A DNA stretch of 64,000 nt from Pseudomonas floridensis (GCF_002087235.1 NZ_MUIO01000096.1:24824-88823), one strand, 5' to 3'; numbered from the stretch's first letter, positions 26,139 through 34,867 are shown. Numbers and translations are program-made. Notes: generated by a model from the letters alone, not told the origin.

Positions 26139-27035
26139 ATGACCCAAGGCACAACTGTAATTCTCGACGGCGGCATGGGCCGCGAACTACAGCGTCGCGG
26201 CGCGCCATTCCGCCAGCCAGAGTGGTCTGCGCTGGCCTTGAGTGAAGCGCCTGAAGCCGTCAGTGACGTGCATGCCGCTTATATCGAAAGTGGCGCTCAG
26301 GTGATTACCAGCAACAGTTACGCCGTGGTGCCGTTTCACATCGGCGAAGCGCGTTTCGCTGCTGAAGGTCAGGCGCTGGCTGCACTGGCCGGCCAACTGG
26401 CGCGGGCATCGGCCGATGCGTCGGGTGGTCGTACGCGAGTAGCGGGCTCCATTCCGCCGTTGTTCGGCTCTTACCGTCCCGACTTGTACAAGCCGGAGCG
26501 GGCTGCCGAAATCCTGCAACCTCTGGTCGCCGGTCTGACGCCTTATGTGGACCTGTGGCTGGCCGAAACGCAGAGCTGCATCCTTGAAGCGCAGACCATT
26601 CGAGCCGGGCTGCCAGCCGATGGCAAACCCTTCTGGCTGTCGTTCACCTTGCAGGACGAGGACACTGATGAGGTTCCGCGTTTGCGTTCCGGCGAGCCGG
26701 TGGCGGACGCGGCCAAGGCAGCCGCTGAAATGGGCGTCGCGACCCTGCTGTTCAACTGCAGTCAGCCGGAAGTGATTGGCGGCGCAATCGATGCTGCGCG
26801 TGAGGTGTTCAAATCGTTGAACGTAGACATCGCGATTGGCGCCTACGCCAACGCCTTCCCGCCGCAGCCTAAAGACGCTACCGCCAACGACGGTCTGGAT
26901 GAATTGCGTGAGGACCTCGATCCTCAGGGTTATCAGCAATGGGCGGCAGACTGGGTCAAGCGCGGTGCCACGCACATCGGCGGCTGCTGCGGCATCGGTC
27001 CCGAACACATCGCAGTGTTGTCACGCAGTCTCTAA
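26139..27035 (+). CDS. Homocysteine S-methyltransferase family protein
   Basis: The 298-residue enzyme has the family zinc site: a Cys in LLFNCSQPE and the paired cysteines in HIGGCCGIGPEHI near the end. It also has the N-terminal ILDGGMGRELQRRG and the ITSNSYAVVP loop. Such MmuM-type enzymes transfer a methyl group from S-methylmethionine or a similar donor to homocysteine to make methionine. ATG 26139 is used; 12 extra upstream residues lack conservation. A strong terminator follows. Confidence 0.87.
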   Translation: MTQGTTVILDGGMGRELQRRGAPFRQPEWSALALSEAPEAVSDVHAAYIESGAQVITSNSYAVVPFHIGEARFAAEGQALAALAGQLARASADASGGRTRVAGSIPPLFGSYRPDLYKPERAAEILQPLVAGLTPYVDLWLAETQSCILEAQTIRAGLPADGKPFWLSFTLQDEDTDEVPRLRSGEPVADAAKAAAEMGVATLLFNCSQPEVIGGAIDAAREVFKSLNVDIAIGAYANAFPPQPKDATANDGLDELREDLDPQGYQQWAADWVKRGATHIGGCCGIGPEHIAVLSRSL

Positions 27036-27060
27036 TCGATCACTTTTGGCGCGCTAAAAG

Positions 27061-27097
27061 AAAAACCCCGTGGCTCTTGCGAGTCCACGGGGTTTTT
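27061..27097. terminator. Bidirectional intrinsic terminator
   Basis: AAAAACCCCGTGG at 27061-27073 and CCACGGGGTTTTT at 27085-27097 form a perfect 13-base stem with a U-run on both strands. It separates the convergent homocysteine methyltransferase and mqo genes. Confidence 0.92.
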
Positions 27098-27122
27098 CAT
27101 TCACGCGTTGAAGCGAAGCAGA

Positions 27123-28631
27123 TCAGGCGAAGCTCTGTTCCTGATTGGTCTTTTCAGCCAGTTCCAGGCTTTCGTCGCTCTGGCTGCTGATGCGCTCGTA
27201 CAGCTGCGCGTCGGTTTCCAGGGCTTTTTCCCGCGCCGGGAAAATCTCGTTGAGCTTGGCAGCCCACTCGGTGCGGGTTTTTTCCGGGAAGCAGCGCTCG
27301 AGCAATTCCAGCATGATCGAGACCGTCACGGAGGCACCGGGCGAGGCGCCAAGCAATGCCGCCAGTGAGCCGTCCTTCGCCGACACCAGTTCGGTGCCGA
27401 ATTGCAGCACGCCGCCTTTCTTGGCGTCCTTTTTGATGATCTGCACGCGCTGACCGGCGACTTCAAGACGCCAGTCCTCGGCCTTGGCCTCCGGGTAGAA
27501 GCGACGCAGGGATTCCAGACGCTGCTCCATCGACTGCATGACTTCGCTGACCAGGTATTTGGTCAGGTCCATGTTGTCGCGGGCCACGGCCAGCATCGGC
27601 TTGATGTTGGCCACGCGCACCGACAGCGGCAGATCGAGGAACGAGCCGTGTTTCAGAAACTTGGTGGTGAAGCCGGCATAAGGTCCGAACAGCAAGGATT
27701 TCTTGCCATCGACCACCCGGGTATCCAGATGCGGCACCGACATCGGCGGCGATCCGACGGCGGCCTGGCTGTACACCTTGGCCTGATGATGCTTGACCAC
27801 TTCCGGATTGTCGCAACGCAGCCACTGGCCACTGACCGGGAAGCCGCCAAAGCCTTTGCTTTCTTCGATGCCGGACATTTGCAGCAAGGGCAGCGCCGCA
27901 CCGCCCGCGCCGAGGAACACGAATTTCGCGTCGATCTGCCGGGTTCCGCCGCTGTTCACGTCCTTGATGGTCACGGTCCAGCCGTCACCCTTGCGGGTCA
28001 GGTCGGTTACGCGCTTGCAGTATTTGACCTGAGCATCCGGGGCGCTGGAGAGGTGCTTGAGCAACTGATTGGTCAGCGCGCCGAAATTGACGTCGGTGCC
28101 GTTCATCATGCGTGTCGCGGCAATCTTCTCGTCCGCCGGACGGCCCGGCATCATCAGCGGCATCCACTCGGCAAGCGTCGTCTTGTCTTCGGTGTATTCC
28201 ATCGACGAGAACGCGTGGTGCTTGCGCATGGCCTCAAAACGGGTCTTGAGGAAGGAAATGCCGTTTTCGCCCTGAACGAAACTCAGGTGCGGGACCGGAT
28301 TGATGAACGACTTCGCAGAGCCGAAGGTGCCTTTGCGGGCCAGGTAAGCCCAGAACTGCTTGGACACTTCGAACTGGGTGTTGATGTGCACCGCTTTCTT
28401 GATGTCGATGGAGCCATCGGCGGCGGGCGGGGTGTAGTTCAGTTCGCACAGGCCGGCGTGGCCGGTGCCTGCGTTGTTCCAGGGGTTGGAACTCTCTGCA
28501 GCACCTGAGTCCATGAGCTCAACGACTTCCAGCTTGAGGCCGGGGTCGAGCTCTTTGAGCAGTACGGCCAGCGTGGCACTCATGATGCCCGCTCCGACCA
28601 GTACTACATCGACTGCTTCGTTATGCGCCAT
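27123..28631 (-). CDS. mqo: Malate:quinone oxidoreductase
   Basis: Mqo is a membrane-associated FAD enzyme that oxidises malate to oxaloacetate and passes electrons to quinone, the main malate oxidation route in pseudomonads. The 502-residue sequence has the FAD motif VVLVGAGIMSATLAVLLKEL and the family segments SSNPWNNAGTGHAGLCELNY and LFGPYAGFTTKFLK. The C-terminus carries the ATP-like LLGASPGASVTVSIMLELL stretch. It is a single gene with a long upstream gap and a strong terminator behind it. Confidence 0.95.
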   Translation of the reverse strand: MAHNEAVDVVLVGAGIMSATLAVLLKELDPGLKLEVVELMDSGAAESSNPWNNAGTGHAGLCELNYTPPAADGSIDIKKAVHINTQFEVSKQFWAYLARKGTFGSAKSFINPVPHLSFVQGENGISFLKTRFEAMRKHHAFSSMEYTEDKTTLAEWMPLMMPGRPADEKIAATRMMNGTDVNFGALTNQLLKHLSSAPDAQVKYCKRVTDLTRKGDGWTVTIKDVNSGGTRQIDAKFVFLGAGGAALPLLQMSGIEESKGFGGFPVSGQWLRCDNPEVVKHHQAKVYSQAAVGSPPMSVPHLDTRVVDGKKSLLFGPYAGFTTKFLKHGSFLDLPLSVRVANIKPMLAVARDNMDLTKYLVSEVMQSMEQRLESLRRFYPEAKAEDWRLEVAGQRVQIIKKDAKKGGVLQFGTELVSAKDGSLAALLGASPGASVTVSIMLELLERCFPEKTRTEWAAKLNEIFPAREKALETDAQLYERISSQSDESLELAEKTNQEQSFA

Positions 28632-29354
28632 TAACGCGTCTCCAAAATCTGCAGCACCAAATTGACGGCATACGATCCTGAGGCTGTGTGCCGGGATGTC
28701 GGGGCAAGGGTCTGGGTTGTGCCCATCGCTTCCCGGCCAGGATCGCCTGTCCGATTCTTCGCAATTTTTTGCATCTCAAGCGCAGGTCCCGGTCAGGCTC
28801 AATCGAGGTTCATCGTAAGGCATGAACGCACGTTCGAACCTGCTCGGCCATTCGACCATCGTCAAGGTGTCGGTCACTTGAGTGACCGGTTCCCGACGAT
28901 CGTCTTCAGGCTCCGGTGATGGAGGCGCAGTCGCGGTCAGTCCTGTTCAAAAGGGCCGGTTCAGACGCTGATGGTGCCTTTACAAACGCGTACCTATTCA
29001 TTGCTCGCCACACTCTTGTGAAGTAGTGAAACCGTTTTTCACGTTCTTTTGGAAACGCGAACCAAACCTCAAAAATGGCTGCGATGGCAGCTCTGGCAGA
29101 TCGATGCATACAAGGTGAGGCGCTGATAGGCCAGAAAGGTTCGATGGGATTCGAGCGTTTCTGCACCATTCATCGAGCACACCGGTCTGCAATGACCTGT
29201 GTGGGCGGCTCTCTGTGGGCAGAACGGAGGCGCTAATACGGTGATTAGCCATGCTGCGAGGCCCGATCAGGAGACGTCCTTATAATCGGGGGGAGATTAT
29301 AGCGATGAAACGACAGGAATTGATCGGTTTAAGTGACTTTTATTCGCGATCGGG
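28632..29354. other. Long gap upstream of mqo with inverted repeats
   Basis: I find no convincing gene in this 720-base stretch. It holds a nested inverted repeat: inner arms CGGTCACT and AGTGACCG (28871-28888, 2-base loop) inside outer arms ATCGTC and GACGAT (28858-28900). A second dyad, TATAATC and GATTATA with a 7-base G-rich spacer, lies at 29281-29301. A 22-codon frame starting at ATG 29305 has a GGGAG site 9 bases upstream, but is too short to judge. The mqo promoter must lie here. Confidence 0.5.
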
Positions 29355-29588
29355 TCAGGCGGTGATTAACTGACGGCGTGTCGCCCGCACGCTGCGTTGC
29401 GCTACTCGTGCGCTGGCGGGCAATGGGCGATTCAGCCAGGTGAGTTTCTGTTCGTGGACTTCGACCCACTCATGACCCGAAGGATGCTCGGCACATTGCT
29501 TGAACGCACGGCAGATGCCGGTGTGATCCACGCGAGCGTAGTGGCGGTGCTGTGGGCGTGAGGTGAACAGAGACCAGAACGGATTCAT
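29355..29588 (-). CDS. Conserved small hypothetical protein
   Basis: The product is 77 residues, MNPFWSLFTSRPQHRHYARV onward, with a basic C-terminus (ARVAQRSVRATRRQLITA). An AGGAG site lies 7 bases before the ATG, and third-position GC is high, so I accept it as real. It has one or two cysteines and no membrane segment. I recognise a recurring pseudomonad pattern (FKQC, then GHEWVEVHEQKLTWL) but no named family or function. Confidence 0.65.
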   Translation of the reverse strand: MNPFWSLFTSRPQHRHYARVDHTGICRAFKQCAEHPSGHEWVEVHEQKLTWLNRPLPASARVAQRSVRATRRQLITA

Positions 29589-29791
29589 GGCGCAGCTCCT
29601 TTCATGAGTGAGCGTCGGGGCAGTGAAGGCAAGTCTGCCGCCCTGATATGACGCCCTGATTACATGAGCCGGGCCTGAACCATCCGGTGTTCCGGGCGGT
29701 CCCAGCCTTACTGGTTGGCGGACACTGTTAGCCGGTGTTGCACGCCGCTATACTGCGGCACATTCAGTGCCTGGCCCATGGAGAAATGAGC

Positions 29792-30376
29792 ATGCTGCGT
29801 CGCCTTTTGTTCGGTTTGCTTGCTGTAAGCAGTTTGACCCTGGTGGGCTGTGCCCACAGTCCGCAACAACTCAGCCCGCAACCCAAGCTGAATGCACAAC
29901 TGGCCCCTGTCGGGCGTGGTCAGCCGGTCATCGTGCGCGTAGTGGACGGCCGCCCTGGCCCGACGCTGGGTACTCGTGGCGGTATGTACCCGGAAACCAG
30001 CTCCATCAGCGTCAGTGGCAATGACATCGTGCCCAAGCTGCAGGCCCAGGCCGAAGCAGCCGTGCGCCTGTTGGGTTTCACGCCGACTCAGGGCGGCGGC
30101 AACGCTCCGCAGCTGACCGTGACCCTGGCAGATCTCAAGTATCAGTCGCCCAAGGAAGGTCTGTACGTGACCGAAGCCACCATCAGCTCTACCTTCCGTG
30201 CCGATGTACGCAACAATGGTCGTAACTACAGTGGCCGTTATGCGGCGTCGCTGGATCAGCGTTTCGGCATGGCACCCAACCAGGAAACGAACACCAAGCT
30301 GGTCAGTGATGTCCTGAGCGACGCCCTGACCCGTGTGTTCCAGGACCCGACCATCGGTTCGACCCTGTCGCAGTAA
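29792..30376 (+). CDS. YajG-family lipoprotein
   Basis: The 194-residue precursor has a lipoprotein signal, LLAVSSLTLVGC, with lipidated Cys18 in the LVGC box. The body carries VVDGRPGPTLGTRGGMYP and NNGRNYSGRYAAS segments as in YajG-type putative outer-membrane lipoproteins. The function is unknown. ATG 29792 has GGAG at a good distance; an in-frame ATG at 29786 is too close to it. A strong terminator follows at 30389. Confidence 0.87.
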   Translation: MLRRLLFGLLAVSSLTLVGCAHSPQQLSPQPKLNAQLAPVGRGQPVIVRVVDGRPGPTLGTRGGMYPETSSISVSGNDIVPKLQAQAEAAVRLLGFTPTQGGGNAPQLTVTLADLKYQSPKEGLYVTEATISSTFRADVRNNGRNYSGRYAASLDQRFGMAPNQETNTKLVSDVLSDALTRVFQDPTIGSTLSQ

Positions 30377-30388
30377 ATCACGGCGAAC

Positions 30389-30426
30389 AAAAAGCCCGGC
30401 CCTCGATGAGAGGGCCGGGCTTTTTT
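30389..30426 (+). terminator. Intrinsic terminator after the YajG-type gene
   Basis: GCCCGGCCCTC at 30394-30404 and GAGGGCCGGGC at 30410-30420 form a perfect 11-base stem with a 5-base loop, followed by six T. An A-run precedes it, so it may also serve the convergent small gene. Confidence 0.93.
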
Positions 30427-30449
30427 ACATCTGCAGGATTCAGAGCGGG

Positions 30450-30656
30450 TCAGGCTGCCTGCTGATAGAAGTCCAGAAAGCTGAAGCCGGTGTCCTGATC
30501 CAGGTCGGGCAGATCGTGATGAACATGGCCGCCCAACGCGCAGTAGACAAGCCAGTGACGGTCCTGGACATTGAACGCCAGCGCGTCGATCAGCTCCTGC
30601 TGTTCATCGCTCTGGGCAATCAGATAAAGGCGATCCTGGTTTTTTGCATGCAGCAT
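30450..30656 (-). CDS. Small conserved hypothetical protein
   Basis: This is a 68-residue acidic protein, MLHAKNQDRLYLIAQSDEQQ to the end GFSFLDFYQQAA. GGAG lies 8 bases before ATG 30656, which favours this start over a longer frame beginning at 30701. It has no signal or membrane segment. I recall similar short proteins in other pseudomonads but no function. It is leftward, downstream of the acyltransferase gene, separated by a strong hairpin. Confidence 0.7.
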   Translation of the reverse strand: MLHAKNQDRLYLIAQSDEQQELIDALAFNVQDRHWLVYCALGGHVHHDLPDLDQDTGFSFLDFYQQAA

Positions 30657-30817
30657 GACAAGCTCCAAAAAGAGGGAAGTCCGTTTCTTGAGGAGCCACA
30701 CAATGCCGGGGGTGCGTTACGGTTAGGTGACAGCGGCCAGGGAAATTTCTTACAAGATACTTCGAAATCGGGTCGTGTCCGCGGTAAGCATGCCGAGCCA
30801 TTCTTGATCCTTCGGCT

Positions 30818-30844
30818 GCATGCCAATGCGGGGCATTGGCATGC
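30818..30844. terminator. Strong hairpin after the acyltransferase gene
   Basis: GCATGCCAATGC at 30818-30829 and GCATTGGCATGC at 30833-30844 form a perfect 12-base stem with a GGG loop, 16 bases beyond the stop of the leftward acyltransferase gene. There is no U-run on the leftward strand. Confidence 0.6.
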
Positions 30845-30859
30845 TCGGTCGCCGTTCAT

Positions 30860-32026
30860 TTAAAGTGGCAGCCCGGCCTTTACCCGATATTGATTACGTA
30901 CCGGCGTCGCGTATTGCTGAATCAGGTAAGGCCGATGCTCGGCAGGCGTGCCGGCCAGTCGGCTTTCCCACTCATCCTTTGCCCGGTTGAGTTCTTCGGT
31001 GGGAAACAGATCGGCAGCCAGCGGCACGTTCAGGCTCGGGTCTGCATCAGCCCACTGGGCGTAAGCCAGGTAATGCACCGGGAACAGGCGATAGCCCCCG
31101 AGAATCTGCCGATCCATTTCGATGGCCAATTGTTTGGTGTCTTCGAAATGCTCGGTGACCGGCGGCGCGAAGTTCACGTGCACGCGGCCTTTATAACCGG
31201 TGATGCCGAGCGCAATGCTCACGTCATCTTCGCCTGGCGTCTTGGTGTAGACCCCGGTGGTCGCACGGATGTACAGCTCGCGAGCCTTGGCCTGGTCGCA
31301 CGGATCGTATTCGTAGCTGATCGAGACCGGAATCAGATTGAGCGAGCGGATCACGTCACCGAAGGGTTCATCCTTGCGGCTCATGTGAAACATCTTGAGG
31401 ATCGCCGATTCGGTACGGTCGTCACCGTCCTTGGCGCGACCCTCGGCCTGCGCGATCCAGATCGATTGGCAATCCTGGGTAATCGAATGGTTGATGTACG
31501 CCGACAACAACTGATAGGCCGCCATCTTCTCGCGACGGCCGATGATCGAGCGGTGCACGATAAAGCTCTTGTTCAGGCGCATCAGGTCGCTGACGAAGGG
31601 CTTCTGCAGCAGGTTGTCACCGATGGCGATTCGCGGCGTGGGCAGGCCTGCGTGGTACACGGCATAGTTGACGAACGCCGGGTCCATCACGATATCGCGG
31701 TGGTTGGCCAGAAACAGGTACGCGCAGCCGGACTTGAGTTGCTCCACGCCGGTGTAAGTCACCCCATCGGTGGCACGCTCGATGGTGTGGTCGACGTAAT
31801 ACTCGACCTTGTCCTGCAGCGTGGCGACCGAATCGATACCGGCGAACTCACGGCGCAGTTTACGGGCAAGCGTAGGCTGCAGAAACCAGCCGAAGGCGGG
31901 TGCCAGACGTGGAAAACGGAATTTGGTCAGGATGGCGAGAAAGGCTTTGTCGCTCAGCAGACGTGCCAGAACGGCCGGGACTTCTGCATCGTTGTAAGGT
32001 CGGATGGCATCGAATTCGCCCATCAT
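30860..32026 (-). CDS. PlsC/PlsB-like acyltransferase
   Basis: The 388-residue protein has the glycerolipid acyltransferase motif NHRDIVMD (HxxxxD) near residue 115 and a later AQAEGRAKDGDD stretch in place of the usual FPEGTRS. It probably esterifies glycerol-phosphate or another lipid acceptor at the inner membrane; the exact acceptor is unknown. I start at ATG 32026 (MMGEFDAIRPYNDAEV), with the next codon also ATG. A longer open frame to 32098 adds 24 residues without support. Confidence 0.85.
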   Translation of the reverse strand: MMGEFDAIRPYNDAEVPAVLARLLSDKAFLAILTKFRFPRLAPAFGWFLQPTLARKLRREFAGIDSVATLQDKVEYYVDHTIERATDGVTYTGVEQLKSGCAYLFLANHRDIVMDPAFVNYAVYHAGLPTPRIAIGDNLLQKPFVSDLMRLNKSFIVHRSIIGRREKMAAYQLLSAYINHSITQDCQSIWIAQAEGRAKDGDDRTESAILKMFHMSRKDEPFGDVIRSLNLIPVSISYEYDPCDQAKARELYIRATTGVYTKTPGEDDVSIALGITGYKGRVHVNFAPPVTEHFEDTKQLAIEMDRQILGGYRLFPVHYLAYAQWADADPSLNVPLAADLFPTEELNRAKDEWESRLAGTPAEHRPYLIQQYATPVRNQYRVKAGLPL

Positions 32027-32128
32027 GCTCTCTTGTTGGAAACGGATAGGGTAAAAAGAAGGCAGGTTTGTCACGACAACCTTCGAAGAATGAGGCAATT
32101 ATACGCATAACTGATCCCGGAGACCGCG

Positions 32129-32311
32129 ATGCAGGAATTACAGAGTTACGACTGCCCTTACTGCGGCGAGCCTGTGGAAGCCGTGCTGGATTTGTCCGGT
32201 GGCGATCAACAGTACATTGAAGACTGTCCGGTCTGTTGCCGCCCGATCGTATTCGACCTCCAGACCGACGGTGAGGAATGGCATCTGGATGTACGCAGCG
32301 AGAATGAGTGA
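32129..32311 (+). CDS. CPXCG-motif cysteine-rich protein
   Basis: This is a 60-residue zinc-ribbon-like protein with two CPxC pairs, CPYCGEP and CPVCCRP, and an acidic tail (DGEEWHLDVRSENE). The family is known only as CPXCG-motif proteins. Its TGA shares its last base with the ATG of the DUF2007 gene, so the two are translationally coupled. Confidence 0.92.
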   Translation: MQELQSYDCPYCGEPVEAVLDLSGGDQQYIEDCPVCCRPIVFDLQTDGEEWHLDVRSENE

Positions 32312-32574
32312 TGCAGAGAATCTACGAGCCGGAAAACCTCATGGAAGGCGAGTTGCTGCAGGGCATGCTGGCCAGCGAAGGGATCGAAGCGCACCTCGCC
32401 GGGCGTGACCTGCTCGGCGGTATGGGCGAGTTGCCCGTGTTCGGCCTGCTCTGGATTACCGTGGAAGACGACATGGTCGAGCGCGCACGCGCGTTGATCA
32501 CTGCGTACAATGCAGCTTCGCCGATGTCCGGTGGTGACGAGCCGGACAGCTTCCCCGATGTACTGGTGTGTTGA
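32311..32574 (+). CDS. DUF2007 protein
   Basis: The product is 87 residues, MQRIYEPENLMEGELLQGML onward, with the DUF2007 pattern of a conserved N-terminal beta-alpha unit (SEGIEAHLAGRDLLGGMGELP) and WITVEDDMVERARALI. It resembles the signal-transducing PII-like fold assigned to this family. The function is unknown. It begins at ATG 32311 on the last base of the previous stop; a GTG one codon earlier is a less likely start. Confidence 0.88.
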   Translation: MQRIYEPENLMEGELLQGMLASEGIEAHLAGRDLLGGMGELPVFGLLWITVEDDMVERARALITAYNAASPMSGGDEPDSFPDVLVC

Positions 32575-32607
32575 ACACCTTCATTCAAAAGAGTCCGAAT
32601 ACCCCTC

Positions 32608-33237
32608 ATGTGTGGACGTTATGCCCTGTTTCGCTGGACACCCGCTTTCGCGGCCTTGCCCGGTTTTCCGGCTGACCAGCAGGCGCAATGGAATATTTCT
32701 CCGGCCGACTGGGTATTGATCATGCGTGCTGCCGAGGCGGACGGTGATATCGAGCTGGTGCGCGCCCGTTGGGGACTGACCCCGGCGTGGCTCACCGACC
32801 TGTCGCGAACGCCCGCTCATGCGCGGGCCGAGACGGTGGCCGAACAGCCGATGTTTCGTGAAGCGTTCATCAAACGTCGCTGCCTGCTGCCGGCCAATGG
32901 TTTCTATGAATGGCGCGGCACATCGCGCAAACGCCCGTTCTGGCTGACGCCGGGCGAAGGCTCGGCGCTGTTTTTTGCCGCCATCTGGGAAGCGTATCCG
33001 GTGCAGGGTCACACTTACCTGAGCGTGGCCGTCGTCACTCAGGCCGCCGCCACGCAACGTCGTCCACTGATTCTGGATGCCGAAGGGCAGAAAGCCTGGC
33101 TGGCGGCCGATACGCCGCTCCCGGCATTACAGGCCTTGCTCGCGGCACCGCAAATGGCCTTGCGCGAGCGGCCGCTGGCCAACTTTGTGAACGACCCGAA
33201 ACTCAATGCGCCGGAGTGCCTCACGCCGCTGGGTTGA
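32608..33237 (+). CDS. SRAP-family protein (YedK/HMCES-like) with altered active-site positions
   Basis: SRAP proteins crosslink to abasic sites in single-stranded DNA through the N-terminal Cys2 after Met removal, protecting DNA during replication. The 209-residue protein has MCGRY at the start and the conserved RCLLPANGFYEW with Glu101. By comparison with E. coli YedK from memory, the position of Asn75 (NARxET) is His71 here (AHARAET), and the position of His160 (HDRRP) is Thr149 (TQRRPL). Thus Cys and Glu are kept and two other key residues are changed. Confidence 0.88.
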   Translation: MCGRYALFRWTPAFAALPGFPADQQAQWNISPADWVLIMRAAEADGDIELVRARWGLTPAWLTDLSRTPAHARAETVAEQPMFREAFIKRRCLLPANGFYEWRGTSRKRPFWLTPGEGSALFFAAIWEAYPVQGHTYLSVAVVTQAAATQRRPLILDAEGQKAWLAADTPLPALQALLAAPQMALRERPLANFVNDPKLNAPECLTPLG

Positions 33238-33393
33238 GTCAGCCATGTTCATCCAGACACCGTTCTGATACACATCTGACATACCTGAGGAACCATTTGC
33301 CGCTGCCATGTACCAACATGGCACTTGGCTGGTATCTGGCGCTGGGTGTCTTCACGCCCTAGGATGACCGCCTCACGAACAAGGAGATTCACC

Positions 33394-34212
33394 ATGCGTC
33401 AGTCATTTGCCCTCTGTGCCTTGAGCGCTGCGTTACTGCTCGGCGGGTGTCAGGCCGTCAATACCACGACCGGTGATTCGGTAGGTGTCGAGCGCAAGCA
33501 GTACATGTTCAGCATGCTCTCCACCGACGAAGTGAACAAAATGTACGCGCAGTCCTACCAGCAGACGGTGGGCGAGGCGAGCAGCAAGGGCGTGCTGGAC
33601 ACCACCAGTGAGGATGCCAAACGTGTCAATGCGATTGCCAGGCGCCTGATTGCCCAGGCACCGAAACTGCGGCCCGATTCGGCCCAGTGGCAGTGGGAAG
33701 TGAATCTGATCAAGAGCGATGACCTTAACGCCAATTGCGGCCCTGGCGGCAAGATCATCGTCTTCACCGGCCTGATCGATACCCTGAAGCTGACCGATGA
33801 TGAAATCGCGGCGGTCATGGGCCATGAAATTGCCCACGCCTTGCGCGAGCACGGACGCGAGGCGATGTCCAAGGCCTATGGCGTGGCGATGGCCAAACAG
33901 GGTGCGGGCGCCTTGCTCGGTCTGGGTCAGGACAGCCTGGCGCTGGCCGACACGGTGGTCAATTACAGCCTGACGCTGCCCAACAGCCGCAGCAATGAAA
34001 ACGAAGCCGATCTGCTGGGCCTCGAACTGGCCGCTCGCGCCGGTTACAACCCGAACGCGGCGATCAGCCTGTGGCAGAAAATGACCCAGAACTCCGGTGG
34101 TTCGCAGCCTGAATTCATGAGCACTCACCCGGCTTCGCAGAACCGGATCGCGTCCCTGCAGGCCGCCATTCCCAAGGTGATGCCGTTGTATCAGAGCGCG
34201 CCCAAGTCCTGA
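33394..34212 (+). CDS. M48-family metalloprotease, lipoprotein
   Basis: This is a 272-residue zinc metallopeptidase anchored as a lipoprotein: signal MRQSFALCALSAALLLGGC with Cys19. The catalytic HEIAH lies at residues 144-148, followed by the third zinc ligand region NENEADLLGLELAARAGY. The family resembles LoiP/YcaL, outer-membrane-linked quality-control proteases. ATG 33394 has AAGGAG upstream. A convergent hairpin (34228-34257) follows. Confidence 0.92.
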   Translation: MRQSFALCALSAALLLGGCQAVNTTTGDSVGVERKQYMFSMLSTDEVNKMYAQSYQQTVGEASSKGVLDTTSEDAKRVNAIARRLIAQAPKLRPDSAQWQWEVNLIKSDDLNANCGPGGKIIVFTGLIDTLKLTDDEIAAVMGHEIAHALREHGREAMSKAYGVAMAKQGAGALLGLGQDSLALADTVVNYSLTLPNSRSNENEADLLGLELAARAGYNPNAAISLWQKMTQNSGGSQPEFMSTHPASQNRIASLQAAIPKVMPLYQSAPKS

Positions 34213-34227
34213 TCGACGCGCAGAAAC

Positions 34228-34257
34228 GGCGCGTTGCCTGACCGCTCGCAACGCGCC
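34228..34257. terminator. Hairpin between convergent M48 and GDT1 genes
   Basis: GGCGCGTTGC at 34228-34237 and GCAACGCGCC at 34248-34257 form a perfect 10-base stem with a 10-base loop. It lies between the M48 stop and the GDT1 stop, without a U-run. Confidence 0.6.
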
Positions 34258-34270
34258 TGAATCCCTCACT

Positions 34271-34855
34271 TCAGACCCAGCCACTGACCTGCATCGCCTT
34301 GTACACCGCCACCAGCGCCAGTACGAAAAACGCACAGGCGGCGAGTCGGCGAATCATCGTCAACGGCAGCTTCTCGGCGGCAAAATTGCCCGCCAGTACC
34401 ACCGGCACGTTGGCAATCAGCATGCCGACCGTGGTGCCGATGATCACCAGCCACAAATACGAATACTGCGCTGCGAGCATGACCGTAGCGATCTGCGTCT
34501 TGTCGCCGATTTCTGCGATGAAGAAGGTGATGAGGGTGGTCATGAACGGACCGAATTTGCGTGCGGTGCTGGCTTCGTCATCGTCCATCTTGTCCGGAAC
34601 CAGGGTCCAGAGCGCGGTGGCGGTGAAACTTGCGGCGAGAATCCAGTGCAGGACCGCGTCGGAAAGGAAACTGCTGAACCAGGCACCTACTGCTCCGGCC
34701 GCCGCATGGTTGGCCAGGGTCGCGGCGACAATGCCGGCGATGATGGGCCAGGGTTTGCGAAAGCGTGCGGCGAGGATGAGCGCGAGCAATTGCGTCTTGT
34801 CACCGATTTCGGCAAGCGCAACGACTGCGGTAGGGATTAAGAGTGATTCCAGCAT
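34271..34855 (-). CDS. TMEM165/GDT1-family cation (Mn) exporter
   Basis: This is a 194-residue inner-membrane protein with two repeats, each carrying the family signature AEIGDKTQ (residues near 15 and 112) that lines the cation pathway. It has about six helices. Bacterial members export manganese, and the yybP-ykoY Mn riboswitch directly upstream supports that here. ATG 34855 with AGGA upstream is the start; an earlier in-frame ATG at 34882 would lie inside the leader hairpins. Confidence 0.92.
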   Translation of the reverse strand: MLESLLIPTAVVALAEIGDKTQLLALILAARFRKPWPIIAGIVAATLANHAAAGAVGAWFSSFLSDAVLHWILAASFTATALWTLVPDKMDDDEASTARKFGPFMTTLITFFIAEIGDKTQIATVMLAAQYSYLWLVIIGTTVGMLIANVPVVLAGNFAAEKLPLTMIRRLAACAFFVLALVAVYKAMQVSGWV

Positions 34856-34867
34856 CAGGTTTCCTAA

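Noticed and set aside
28906..29252. Two leftward frames upstream of mqo
   Set aside because: Codon use is not GC3-biased like real genes here, and the translations show no domain or signal.
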